A DNA stretch of 64,000 nt, from contig JAHQRK010000014.1 in NCBI GenBank assembly GCA_019828595.1, forward strand, positions 744,001-808,000. The letters run 5' to 3'. The position numbers and the translations under genes are program-made. Below the pieces are notes generated by a model that made no database searches, was not told the DNA's origin, and saw only the letters and a program-made list of their open reading frames with translations. This stretch comes from Aphanomyces cochlioides. Taxonomy: Eukaryota > Oomycota > Saprolegniomycetes > Saprolegniales > Verrucalvaceae. Below are positions 9,821 to 20,446 of the stretch, piece by piece (within the stretch, counting starts at the first letter, position 1; each line of letters starts with the position of its first letter).

Positions 9821-11085
9821 GTCGCTCTGTCCATCGATCTCAAGGTTATGCACATCTCAAAAGATGCCACTCTTCGCCATCGTTGCTGTCGTCGTTCAGA
9901 TGCTTTGACGTCAATACCAGCGCTGTAGATCAGCTCCAAACTCCCAAAGAGTGACGCATCTTGTCTGAAGCCTCTGCATCAAGAAAATTCAAGTGACAGC
10001 TTCATATGAGCTGGCAAAAAGATTGTCATGTCGATCCTTCAAGACACGACACATGAGCAGGAGCCGAAGTGACACACGAATTTGGGGCTACGAGCTCGAT
10101 CTTAGACATTCTTGGCTTTGGGTAGAGGAGGGCTAAATCCATAGAAACCAATTCAATGACCTCCTTGCGAGGTCCAGCTCCCCCATCCATACTTCATGGA
10201 CATTGTTACCCACACCATAGAAAGAAGAGCGAGGAAGGAAATTTTAGATCATTGAACTCACATCCTCATTGATCACTCTCGTCGAGAAGAGTCAGCACAG
10301 GTGAGCGGCAGATCTTGCCGCAAATCGCTCTCTTCAGCCAAGTAGTTTTTATGCGTGAGCTCTTCAAGAGCCCATCGCCCATAATACTAGTAGATATTCC
10401 AAGGCAATCCTTGCCTAGTCGTCGACAAAAGCTAACTTGGCTACGATCTCATGGATGAGGGCACTCAACGCGCCAAAGTTGCCGTGTGGGTGACGCGTGG
10501 GATATTCCAACAAGGGCGACGGACGATGCTGATGCGACGAATGCCACCAAGCCCCATAAGATCCCGCGACTCCAGCGTCGTGGTTGAGCGGCACAGTCTT
10601 CTTCCCCCCGCAAGGCAATGTAGACATCTGTAGCTCGCTGCATTTTCAACAATGAGGGGGATCACTCCTCAAGTCATCACCAAGTTGAGACAACACTGTC
10701 TGAGAAATCTGTCGAGGATACGAAAACGCCCCACGACGGAGACGAAAGATATGGGAAGAGTAAGCTCGATGTCGACCCGTTTGATACCAAACTCCTTTGA
10801 AAACAATCCAACAGCCCTCTGACTATACCAACACGTGGGGCGACGCTTCATGAAAGCGGTTTTGTTTGCAGAAGCTTTGCACCGAGGTGAAAAGTCACCG
10901 TGTCTCGTCAGCTCCACCGCTTTCTATGGTCACAATTGGAACTTTTGGACCTTCGATTGAAAAGCCATCTCTAAGTCAGACTTGTTCATTGAAGGACATG
11001 CTACTTCTATTTACCTCGGAGCACTGATCTGACGGGGTAAATGTTTCCCAGTTGTCGCCTTCTTGGCAGAAAATGCTAAAAGAAG
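9821..11085. other. Intergenic, no gene supported
   Basis: Only short, non-ATG or low-quality open frames are visible (for example minus-strand 10669-10917). I see no domain signature or repeat. Confidence 0.4.
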
Positions 11086-12299
11086 TTAGCAGCGGCATTT
11101 CATTTGCTGGTTCAAAAAGTCTACAATCGCATCGTGACCTCGTGCTTGCGCTTCTTCCATGACGCTTGTAACCGACTCGTTGCGCGACTGTTCGTTGAAA
11201 AGATATTTCACAATTTCCAAATATCCACAGCGTGCGGCTTGTGACATGGCTGGAGCAATCGCCTTTCTCATGGAGCTCTCATTCAAGAACACAACGATAT
11301 CTAAAAATGGCTGTGCCGAGCTGCACCGTTCAGTGCATGCGCGCTGCAACCTTCGGATCGATGTTTGTGCAAATATTCCACGATTTCCAAATGTCCATTG
11401 CAGGCTGCCCAGTCCATTGCGTGAATTGTACAGCCTTCTTTCCGATTTGTATGCAAGAACTTCACGACGGCAAGATGGCCGTTGGATGCGGCAGCGTCCA
11501 TGGCGTAGGTTGTACAACCTTCAGTGCGGTGGGTATGAAGCCATCGGACGACATCAAGGTGGCCTTCGCTGGCTGCGTAGTCCATTGCCAACGTTGTGCA
11601 ACCCTCGTTCCGATTTTCATGGAGATACTGCACCACCTTCAAATGTCCGCGCTTGGCAGCTTCATTCATTGCACGTATTGTGGCAGGACACGCACTTAAT
11701 TCTTGAAGGATGTTCCAGTGACCTTGAGCTGCAGCGCTGTCGAAAGCGTCCGGCGAGATTGGGGCGCTCAAAGCGATGAGGAACTTCACACATTTCAAAT
11801 GACCCCTTCGGCATGCCCACGTAAAAGCTGACAAACGCTTGAGAGGGATGCCAGCTTCCTTGAGAAAATGAAGACTAGAGACTTGACCACCAAAAGCCGC
11901 AATGTCCCACAGCTCATGAGATGGTAGTGTTTGAGATAGACAGCTCAGCCTAAGAACATCCACAAGACCAAAGGCTAGAGCATGAGCGAACACCACATTG
12001 CGCATGTCGGGTAGTTCTGCAAGAAGGACTTTGACTCGAGACGGCCCATGCAAGGCATACCATGGAGCAAACACTTCATCAAGGCGCTCGTAGCAGTACT
12101 CAATAGTCACAGGAGGCAGTTTCAATCGACGAAAGGAACAATGTCAGCGTGGAGTCGATTTTGAAACGTAGCGATGAATGTCAGCAGGTCCTGGCAGAAT
12201 AGGAACCATGAAGATGGCATCCGTCAAGTCGAAAACTCCAAGAGCCTTGCGAAACGAGGCAGAGAGTGCACCGACTTGCGAGTAACGCAAGCTCAACAT
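11086..12299 (-). pseudogene. Broken ankyrin-repeat protein gene
   Basis: Ankyrin repeats of the large oomycete family are clear from about 11,800 to 11,090. Units such as GHLKVVQYLHENRNEGC, GHLDVVRWLHTHRTEGC and GHLAVVKFLHTNRKEGC recur at about 28-residue spacing. The first ATG with good coding is at 12299. Two lesions break the gene. An in-frame TGA at 12144-12146 separates the N-terminal 51 residues from the rest, and a one-base shift lies in an A/T run at 11301-11310. After that shift the repeats continue in another frame to the stop at 11086. Ankyrin repeats mediate protein binding; the partner is unknown. A sequencing error in the homopolymer could explain the shift but not the TGA, unless an unseen intron removes it. 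Confidence 0.65.
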
Positions 12300-12438
12300 A
12301 TGCACAACCTCTTTGAGTGATACCTGCACGTCTAATGTCGAGCCAATTCGTTACGGCGCTCATTGAGTTAGGAAGTGGACAAATCTATTTATTCAGTAGT
12401 GCTATATTGGATGGCCGGTGAGCAACCATGTCTTTCAT

Positions 12439-15400
12439 CTAGTCGAACCAACGTCCACGTGCTTCGCTTTCTTCAACCGTGGCGAAGAGTTTCTTCTTGT
12501 AATTGTCTACCAATTCATCAAATGACTTTTCTTCCTTGCGAGATTTGGCATTCTTGCGCTCCTTTCGACTTGGACCAGCAGAAGCCTTGGCTGGTTTGGT
12601 CTTTGGAGCTTGTTTGGGAGTCGGCTTTAGTTTAGGCGCTACCGTGGGTTGATTAGTCTTAGCCTTCTTTGGTGCTGGTTCATCCCTATGTCGGCATCAG
12701 TTAGCTTAAACTTGAGTTCGTTGGCATCATACGTGGATTTTTCATTTGCTTCTTTCGCTCGCAAGGCTTTGGCTTCACGCTGACGCTTTCCTCGACTCTT
12801 ACGTTCGACTTTTTCAGGCGCTTCTTCACCTTGAGCCTTGCGGAGCATCATATCTTCTTCTCTGCGCTTCTTGGCATCGTTCATTCGTTTCTACACTGAT
12901 GATGAGCCACACACGGGTGAACGAGCATGGAGATACCTCTCGGAGTTTCAATTTGCCGTGGTTTTCCAATGCAAACTCAATTATCAAACGGGTCTTGTCT
13001 TTATCTTGAGCTCCACGAGCAGGCTTGACACCTCGTCCTGAATATTGCGTGTACGCTGGGTTGTTGTTTAGCTTTCGAAGAGCAGCCAACGCATGCACAT
13101 GCTGGGAGAACTCGACAAAACCATACCTACGACACAAGCCCATTAGCATGATTCAGGCCGACAGGGGTAAGTCGCACCCTCGCGATCGTGGTCCTTCGCC
13201 AGGCTTGACATTGTCGACATCGCGAACAATTTTAGCCAATTTGATCTTGACGGGGGCGCCTTTCTCAAGCTGATATTCACCCTTGACGTCTTTCATGTTG
13301 ACAAGTCCTTCGCGCAAACCCTCGATGGCTCCTTCTCGAAAAACGCTCTTCAGGGTCTTTTCATCTACCATGGACTTGTTACAAATCTAATCGCCACGGC
13401 AATGAACGTACCGACAGACAGAGCGAGGTTTCGCACTGACAAACGCACAGGGGAAATGAAGAAAAGAGGATTCTTGAGCTTTTCCTTCTTTTCCTTGATG
13501 GCACGGCGTCGCTTTTCGATATCCATCTTGGGCAACTCGAGCTCAGTGTCGGCAGTCTACAAAGTTTTCAAGTTTGATGCGTGGAGAGTTTCTCTTTAAT
13601 ACCTTGTTGACGTTGATGGTGCCTTCGTAAGCCAAGTACATGTTGCGCTTGTCCACGGCCTTACGCTTGGCGCTGTTTTCTTCAGTCAAGCGATCGGCGT
13701 CATCCTTGGCGACACTTCGAGTGACCGATAAAAGTCGACCATCCACGTAAATGCCATCACCATCCAACATGGCACTACTGAAAAAGATATCTTGCGCTCT
13801 ACACGAAGTTTGTATAACGGTAGATCGGGAACAGACTTACGCATTCTTCTTTTTCTTTTTCGGGTCTTCAACCTTTGGAGTTCCTCGGGCAATGGCAGCG
13901 TCAGCATGTTCCTTTGAACGGAATCGAACGAACGCCACACCTGACCGTATAAACTTTACTCTTGCCAGACTATTTCGTCATACCTTTCGACAATCCAGAG
14001 CCCTTATCCATGACGATGCGGGCGTACTCGACAGGTCCAAATTCAGTCGAAAAGGCTTCAGCAAGGCCTTCTTCAGATGTTTGGAAGGAGAGATTGCGGA
14101 TAAACACAGTGCGTTCTCGTTGACTTTCGGTGTCCACCTTGGGCTTGGACGATGCCTTGAGTTCGTCTTCTTCATCGTCTTCATCTTCGCCCTCAATGTC
14201 CTCGTCGTCCATTTCCAATGTATTTTCATCATCTCCAATTTCATCTGGAACATCGCCTTCCTCTTCTTTGACATCATCGTCATTGTCTTCGTCGCCTTCA
14301 TCGCCATCTTCATCGTCACTATTTTCATTGGCTTCGTCGCCTTCTTCAGCCTTGTCTTCTTCGGCATTCTCTTCTTTTGGTGCTTGAGCTTTGAGATATT
14401 CAGATTTGGCAACAGCATAATCGACAACAAGTTGACGTCCTTTGAGTTTGGCATTGTTCAAAGCCTATACTAGTTAAGCTACGGAAATTCAGGACGCACA
14501 TACTTCGATAGCCTTTTGGGCATCGACGCGATTTTTGAACTGGACAAAACCAAAACCACGACTTCGACCCAAAGCACCTAGACGACAAGTCAGCCTCTAA
14601 TACACAGCAGGCTATAATTACCAGTCTCTGGAGACTCGCTGGGCATGCGGACAACTCGTGCTTCAGCCAATGGTCCATGTTGTCCAAATAATTTGGTCAA
14701 GTCGGCATCTTTGACGTCAAACTGCAGATTGCGAACAATGAGACGCACCCCTTCTTTTTGAGAGATTCCCGTCACGGTGGACTCGAGACTACAACATGCA
14801 TGAATCGACAACAAGACTTCCATCGCGTACCCTCGGACAGTCATTGTGTAACCTTTAAAGACGTGTTGGTCGAGCTTTTCCAGAGCCTTTTGCTTGGTGT
14901 CCAAATTTTTCCATTCGACGATGGCAACATGCTGCGTTTCGCCATTCACAACGTCTTCCTTCCATTCAATCTTTGTGAATTCGCCAATTTTCTTCATCCT
15001 AGACATTCATGTCATTTCCAGTCCAACAACTGGGTTCCCACTTGATCTTCAAGGCCTTTTCAGTGATATTTGCACCGAGGCCGTAGATTGCAACGGACTT
15101 TTCATCTGCAGTCGCTGTCGCCTCTTGTCTCTCCTTCATTTTTCGAAGAAGTTCACGATGCTGACGTCGTCGTGCATTTCGCTCGCTTTGCACATGACTT
15201 TCTTCATTTTCGCCTTGTTCTTTGCCAGCTACAGACTCTTTTTCTTGGACAGTTTTCTCTTCCTGTGGTTTCTCTGGAGCTTCTTCTTCTGCTTTGGCTG
15301 TCTTGGCCTTTTTAGCCTTTTTAGACTTCTCTGGTTCCTCGGCGACGACCTCTGACTGTTCCACAGTTTCCTCCTCAACTTCTTCTACTTTGTCTTTCTT

Positions 15401-16108
15401 GGCCTTTTTTGCCTTTTTAGACTTCTCTGGTTCCTCGGCGACGACCTCTGGTTGCTCTGCAGTTTCCTCCTCAACTTCTACAGTCTTGGCTTTCTTCTTT
15501 GCCTTTTTGGCTTTCTTCTCCGACACCTCTGACATGTCCGCAGACTCTTCATCCTTTTGGAGTTTTTTGTCTTTCGCTTCCTTTGATTTGTCGCTTTGCT
15601 TTTTCGTTTCAACAATTTCGTTCGTGTCGTCGACTTCATCCTCTTCACGGGGGCGCTTCTTCTTTGATTTCTCCTTTGTGGTAGTCGCCTCTGCATCTTC
15701 TTGCTGTGTTTCTTCACTTGGTGGTTGCTTTTGATGTGCCAATGGCTTGGGTCCTTTCTTCTCCTTTGCAATGTCTATTCATGTCAACCAACTGCCCATG
15801 CTACAAGATGCCATACCAATGCCTAATTTTCGGCCCATATACTCTGTGTTATTGAGCTTTTCCATGGCCAATTGCGCATCGGCTTCCATTGCACTAAAAC
15901 ACGAGATTGTGAGTCCATTGTCGATTGCATTTAGTCTGTCGTACAATTTCACAAAGGCAAACCCACGCGTTGTCATGTCTGTCTTGGCTCGGCCTTTGTC
16001 CTTGATGACGGACACTTTCTTGACGGGACCAATGTCCCCAAAGAGCTCTTCTAGCTGCTGTTGCGTCGTGCCATACGCGAGATTGCGCACGAAGACAGTG
16101 TTGCTCAT
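12439..16108 (-). CDS. RBM28: RBM28/Nop4-type nucleolar RNA-binding protein, 14 exons
   Basis: A five-RRM protein of 1,021 residues matching human RBM28 and yeast Nop4, nucleolar factors for 60S ribosome assembly. Exons on the minus strand: 16108-15945, 15893-15818, 15775-15042, 14998-14831, 14788-14622, 14577-14504, 14464-13984, 13940-13841, 13777-13603, 13556-13412, 13364-13178, 13126-12937, 12890-12733 and 12685-12439; they sum to 3,066 nt. RRM1 (residues about 4-78) has RNP2 TVFVRNL and RNP1 RGFAFVKF. A Lys/Glu-rich linker follows, then a weak RRM2 (about 305-380), RRM3 (LIVRNL, RGFGFVQF), an acidic stretch, RRM4 (VFIRNL, GVAFVRF) and RRM5 (LSVRNL, GYGFVEF). The RNMYLAYEG segment before RRM5 parallels RNLYLAREG in RBM28, which decides the family. 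Introns are 39-63 nt. The basic tail ends RGRWFD. Confidence 0.88.
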
Positions 16109-16152
16109 GCTGTCTGCTTGCGTCGTGTTGAAGATCGCTTGGGCCAATTATA

Positions 16153-16184
16153 GTTATCCGGATAAGTTCAACTGACCGGATAAC
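16153..16184. promoter_or_regulatory. CCGGATAA inverted/direct repeat upstream of RBM28
   Basis: GTTATCCGG (16153-16161) and CCGGATAAC (16176-16184) form a perfect 9-bp inverted repeat. Because the core is nearly palindromic, CCGGATAA also occurs as a direct repeat. It lies 45-76 bp upstream of the RBM28 start, where a promoter element would be expected. Binding by a dimeric factor is inferred. Confidence 0.4.
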
Positions 16185-16365
16185 CGTTCATTATGACTGG
16201 TCAGCAACTCCCTCGCACTGATTGGCTGATATTTTTGAATTTTTGATTGGTCAATTATAAAACGAACTTGATTGAGTGAAATCTGCAATGAGTCCACGGA
16301 TGACGAACAGCTTTTGGTAGAGGCACCTTGCTGAAAAGAATGCAAACCACTTGCAGATCCATGGC

Positions 16366-16590
16366 TCAGAGCGGGAGAGGATGCACATCATATACAGAAA
16401 CAGCGCGGTTCTGTAAGCGTCTGTCCGCGGTGTGACTGATTATGAGCAAATGATAACATGTTCGAAGACTTCTTGTCTGCGTATCAAGACTACTGGCTTG
16501 TAGAACGATAAGAAAGGGCACAAGGAACATGAAGAGAGCCCACTTCATGAAATGCGTCCATGGTGATGGGAGCATCACGCTAGACGCCAT
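16366..16590 (-). other. Short ORF with one membrane segment
   Basis: An ATG-initiated frame of 74 residues with one strong hydrophobic stretch (WALFMFLVPFLIVLQA, residues about 16-31). It may be an independent small protein or the last exon of a gene to its right. No family is recognised. Confidence 0.25.
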
Positions 16591-16970
16591 GGTGAACCTG
16601 GATAATGTGCAGCCAAGTCGCCTTGCGTGGTAGAAACATGACCATTGTTGTGTTGTCGAACAATATTGTTTACTCGATGATGATTCTTGGACGCAAAGTC
16701 TCTCCTTCGGCGGCTCATCGGCGATGGAATGTGTGAGTTTGAGATGGCCATGAGTCTCACCGTACAATGAACGACAGTGTTTGAGCTGTCAAGGTCGCAT
16801 GGCTGGAAAACGTTCCAGTTGTGCACTCCCTCTGTTGTCGTGACCAATGTCAAAAACTTCTGTTTCCACACATGAGTACTCATCCGCATTGTCGGCGAGT
16901 TTTTGGAAAATTATTCTTTGTGATTTGTGACACATGACACGCTTGGTTAGAAACGTCATTTCAAACATGC

Positions 16971-17562
16971 TCACTCATCAATGTCGTGCCCGATCGAGGA
17001 GGCTGCGAGTCTTTGGACATCACGCAGCCTTATCCTAGTCTTGTGCATGAAATGCGGGACATGGATGCCTGCATAACCCGCGTTGAACTAAACGTGTACC
17101 CTCATCGTAAAGTTTTTTTGCAGCCCACGTCGGAAAGTTCTGGCAACGAGAGTTACTCCTGTTCCAAGCTCATTCTTGAAGAACTTGTACTTCTCGCCAT
17201 ACTCATTGCACATGCCACCAAGACGATGGTCAAGGCGCGTCTTCTTCTCAGCCCATTCATTCCATGGGATATGAAAGTACCATTCCCATTACATCAATTG
17301 CAGAACCTGCAGACACACCATCGTGTTTTCGCAAGAAGCGACACCAGAGTGTGAGTTTGGTGGTCGATGGAACAAACTTCACAGTTACATCCATCACAGA
17401 CAGTGCCATTAGTACCGTGTCTGTCATGTCGTTCTTGGTCGTCATTCGCTCAAACTCGATGGAAGGAGACGAGTGTATCCATCGCACAGGTTGAAATGCA
17501 TCCATATTCAACCAATCCATCTCGGTCTCACTCCCGAACCGTGCACAGTATGAACTCATCAT
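16971..17562 (-). CDS. Hypothetical protein, three exons
   Basis: The model joins exons 17562-17281, 17246-17100 and 17039-16971, which sum to 498 nt (165 residues). The ATG at 17562 begins MMSSYCARFGSETEMDWL. The first intron is only 34 nt (37 nt if the next AG is used); the second is 60 nt. The product is soluble with alternating hydrophobic and charged stretches and no recognised domain. Alternatives are a continuation beyond the final TGA through another short intron into the coding-like frame at 16960-16790, or a different first intron. Exon structure is tentative. Confidence 0.45.
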
Positions 17563-18133
17563 GCATTACTGAGCGTCGTACGTCACACGCTCGGATTTGT
17601 TTTTGTAATATCGCAACTTATAACCGTCTCCAACCACACCACGAGTCGAAACGGCAACCAGTCAAAAAGACATCCACGACACATCTTCTCTCTCTCTTTG
17701 GGGTTGATATTTCTTCTGGTTCTTCCATCATGCACCCATGCCGACTTTACGAAAAATGGGCATCTTCGTCGTCATGGCTTCAGTGTAGTCAATATACAAT
17801 TGACAGAGCTCCAAGAAGGATGCTCTCTCCATGTCGCAATGGCGATGTCGGGTCCAATATTTTGGCTGCTCCCTACATCAAATGGCATGTTTTTTTTCAC
17901 GTCGTGTTACCCATCCACGCACTCTCGCTTTGGATGCACCCTCCGTTGCTTTGCAGGAATAATAAATAGCCAGGGCCGCGCGGTGGCAAATAAAGCCAAT
18001 CAAGCCATCCCAGTTGGCAACTTTGACCAATCACACACCAAATGCTGATCGTAGAATCTTGACAGATGGAACGCCACGAGACTGGACGACGACGGCCCGT
18101 CGTTCACTTTTCAACTTGCGTCACGCTCCGACG
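17563..18133. other. Intergenic between divergent genes
   Basis: No coding sequence is supported. This stretch must hold the divergent promoters of the minus-strand hypothetical gene and the plus-strand KIX/F-box/LRR gene. I see no clear TATA box. Confidence 0.45.
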
Positions 18134-19213
18134 ATGCTAGTCATGACGGCACCGTCGTCGTCACCGTCGCCTTTTCCAGAGGACGACAAAACCACCACGC
18201 CCGCGACCAAAAAGTGGCAGTCGGATGACGATGCAGTCGTGCGCCGATCGGTCTTGCTGCACATGTACGTCTTGGACCACGTTTGTCAGGGTAGCTTATA
18301 TTCTCTGTGTAGATTGATTGTGCTCAAGCAAAAATATGGAAAAGTCGACCAACGCATCTCCAACATTGCAAGACGCGCAGAGCTCGCCTTGTATACACGA
18401 GCGAATTCCCGTGACGAGTATGGCAACCCGCACACACTGTGCAAACGCCTCCATGCCCTCATTGTTAAACTGTACGCCCACCAAAACGAAGCGGCCAAGA
18501 AACGAAAGGGGAGTGCAACCAAAGACACGGAGGCTCCTGTGTCCAAACGTATCAAACACACAGCGACGACACCAGTCAATGCCGACGTCTTGCTCGATGG
18601 ACAGGAAGGTGTACTCCGAACCATTTGCTCCTTTCTCGACACCGCGTCCCTCGTCGCGTTTTCGTCCACGACGCATCGTGCCCGCGACTTCATCCCTCAT
18701 TGTATCACTACGATATCGCTCCGTGCGTCCAATCTTCCGTGCGCAGCTCCCGCCCCTTGGCTTGCCCGCTTTCCGAACGTTGAAACTTTGGTTCTCCGCG
18801 GTGACAACCGGTTTGGCTTTGGTGAAATCGCCATGGAGAATATCGACATGCGATCCAATGAAGCTGTCGAGTGGCTCCTCGCAGGTGTGAGTGGAAACTC
18901 TGTCCGTCGTCTCCACACCCTGGCTCTGCGCCATGTCTATTGCGATGGTCTCGACGATCCTCTGACAACTCATGTCGCTGGTTTGGTTCCCCAACTTCCT
19001 GCCCTCCGCCATCTCCAACTGGTCGGCAACTGCATGACTGACGTCGGTGCGATCCATCTATCCAAGTTGCGAACGCTCGAGACTTTGAATGTCGACAACA
19101 ATTTTATTGGCGAACGAGGCGGGGCGGCGCTCAATGCGATGGCAAGCTCTGGGTCGTGCCAGCTTTCGATGGAAGGCAACCTCGTCGCTCGGGGGTCAAC
19201 CCCGTGGATGTAG
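18134..19213 (+). CDS. KIX-like / F-box-like / leucine-rich repeat protein
   Basis: Two exons, 18134-18264 and 18313-19213, give 343 residues. Splicing the 48-nt intron restores a KIX-like core, LLHILIVLKQKYGKVD, then ARRAELALYTRANSRDEY and TLCKRLHAL (residues about 38-105), a pattern common in oomycete KIX proteins, where it binds transcription-activator peptides. A basic nuclear-signal-like run (KKRKG, SKRIKH) follows. Next comes an F-box-like helix pair (VLRTICSFLDTASLVAFSST, about residues 145-170), then ribonuclease-inhibitor-type leucine-rich repeats (for example LRHLQLVGNCMTDVGAIHLS and LRTLETLNVDNN). The F-box would suggest recruitment to an SCF ubiquitin ligase; the pairing with KIX suggests nuclear work. 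The intron is a multiple of three with no stop, so an unspliced message still encodes a full protein. Confidence 0.72.
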   Translation: MLVMTAPSSSPSPFPEDDKTTTPATKKWQSDDDAVVRRSVLLHMYVLDHVCQGSLYSLCRLIVLKQKYGKVDQRISNIARRAELALYTRANSRDEYGNPHTLCKRLHALIVKLYAHQNEAAKKRKGSATKDTEAPVSKRIKHTATTPVNADVLLDGQEGVLRTICSFLDTASLVAFSSTTHRARDFIPHCITTISLRASNLPCAAPAPWLARFPNVETLVLRGDNRFGFGEIAMENIDMRSNEAVEWLLAGVSGNSVRRLHTLALRHVYCDGLDDPLTTHVAGLVPQLPALRHLQLVGNCMTDVGAIHLSKLRTLETLNVDNNFIGERGGAALNAMASSGSCQLSMEGNLVARGSTPWM

Positions 19214-19281
19214 AAGCGTCCTGTATTTGTATGCGTGGTGTTATTTAAAAGACGTTACTGTACTATTTGTAACTCGTGCTC
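19214..19281. other. 3' flank of the KIX/LRR gene
   Basis: Short intergenic stretch with no feature beyond the presumed 3' UTR. Confidence 0.4.
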
Positions 19282-19412
19282 TCAGACCAACTGATTCGCA
19301 TGTAGAGGAAAGGAGAAAAGGTGATTTGGACAAGACACTTCATTTTGATTGAAGGTCAACAAGTGGGAAGCAGGCACGTGGTAATAGTATCGGAACATTG
19401 GAGAGAAAATTG
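19282..19412 (-). pseudogene. Inverted 5' fragment of the array gene
   Basis: On the minus strand, 19412-19380 repeats the leader and start of the array gene exactly (CAATTTTCTCTCCAATG, then codons for MFRYYY). It then diverges but still reads MFRYYYHVPASHLLTF, against MFRYYYRVPTTHWDLV in the array. The frame continues as unrelated residues to a TGA at 19284-19282. It sits head-to-head with array copy 1, only about 38 bp away, and looks like an older, decayed copy or an inverted insertion of the same 5' end. Confidence 0.8.
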
Positions 19413-19450
19413 AAAATTGATTGACACGAGTTCTGCAAATTGATTGCCAA

Positions 19451-20067
19451 ACTATTACCGCGTTCCCACCACCCACTGGGACCTCGTCCGTCCAACGTAC
19501 TGGCATCCCATGGCCAGCTTGGAGCAATCTCTCATGGATCTCCACTCTCTCCACCAAGACATGATGCTCTCGTCGTTTCCCCTCCGATCGCACCATCACC
19601 TCTTGTCGGTGCCGCGTGCCATCGACGACGAAGAATTCTTCCGCGATTTGCCTGTAGCCAAAGACACCACCGCCACGACCGAGTCCGTCCCACCAAGCAC
19701 GACGCCTGACAAGCGAGCATTCTCCAACTACTCGTACTCGAGCTCGACGGTGGTCGACGACAAGGGCCGTCGTGTGCGCAGTGTCCGTCGTCGATTCGAA
19801 GATGCGTCTGGTCGACTCAAGGCGGTCCATGAGCGCACTGTGGACGGCAAGACTCTGGTCACGACGTGGAACAAGGCCACCAAAGACGACCAAGGCACGC
19901 ACGAGACCAAGTGCATGGACGACACGACTTCGCCAGAAGAGTTTGAAGCGTTGTGGAAGGAGACCCCGTTCGGCAAAGCACACCGATCGGGAGAACCATT
20001 GCCCGAAAACACCACAGACGAGATCACGGACAAGGCCAACACCGACCCAGCCCAGACGACTGCTTAA
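19451..20067 (+). pseudogene. Array copy 1, 5'-truncated
   Basis: The coding segment matches the others from codon 5 onward, but the ATG, first codons and leader are replaced by unrelated sequence ending in GATTGCCAA. The first in-frame Met available is at residue 24 of the normal protein. It is probably not translated as a full product. It marks the left breakpoint of the array. Confidence 0.85.
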
Positions 20068-20432
20068 TCTATAAGTGTACCTAACTAATACATGAGTCAT
20101 CACAACTGTCTTCGTGTCGCCTCATCCACCATGTCGCCCACTTGGACGGACACAACGCACGACGTTGTCCGATGTCGACGCACACTACGTCGCCGTAGCT
20201 GGACGATCTCTCCGACAAGCTTTGACTCGTTGTTGACGACTGTACTCAACAGATGTTGTTGCATGTCATCCACGACATTCAACAAGTCGTGGACGATAGG
20301 TGGCAACCGATCGACGGGGAGGCCAACCTCTCGCTCTGTGTCACCATACCCGTGCAACCGACGTCAGTGGAGAGACCAGGGACTACGTCGACTTGACGCG
20401 AAAAGTCTCGAGTCGACATACTTTTGAGACAT

Positions 20433-20440
20433 TTCTAGAA
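20433..20440. promoter_or_regulatory. Heat-shock-element-like TTCTAGAA in each leader
   Basis: TTCTAGAA, the canonical nTTCnnGAAn core, is followed at once by TTTCTAG, which adds a partial third unit. It lies 73 bp upstream of the ATG of copy 2, and the same motif recurs in all 25 spacers. HSF binding and heat induction are inferred from the known consensus. Confidence 0.5.
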
Positions 20441-20446
20441 TTTCTA

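Noticed and set aside
11159..11779. Plus-strand frame of 206 codons over the ankyrin gene
   Set aside because: It has no ankyrin or other signature and is the complement of recognisable repeats.
15222..15734. Ser/Ala-rich plus-strand frame opposite the RBM28 linker, and similar Ser-rich frames at 14130-14387
   Set aside because: Shadows of the Lys/Glu-rich exons: GAA/AAG codons read as TTC/CTT in antisense. RRM motifs lie on the minus strand.
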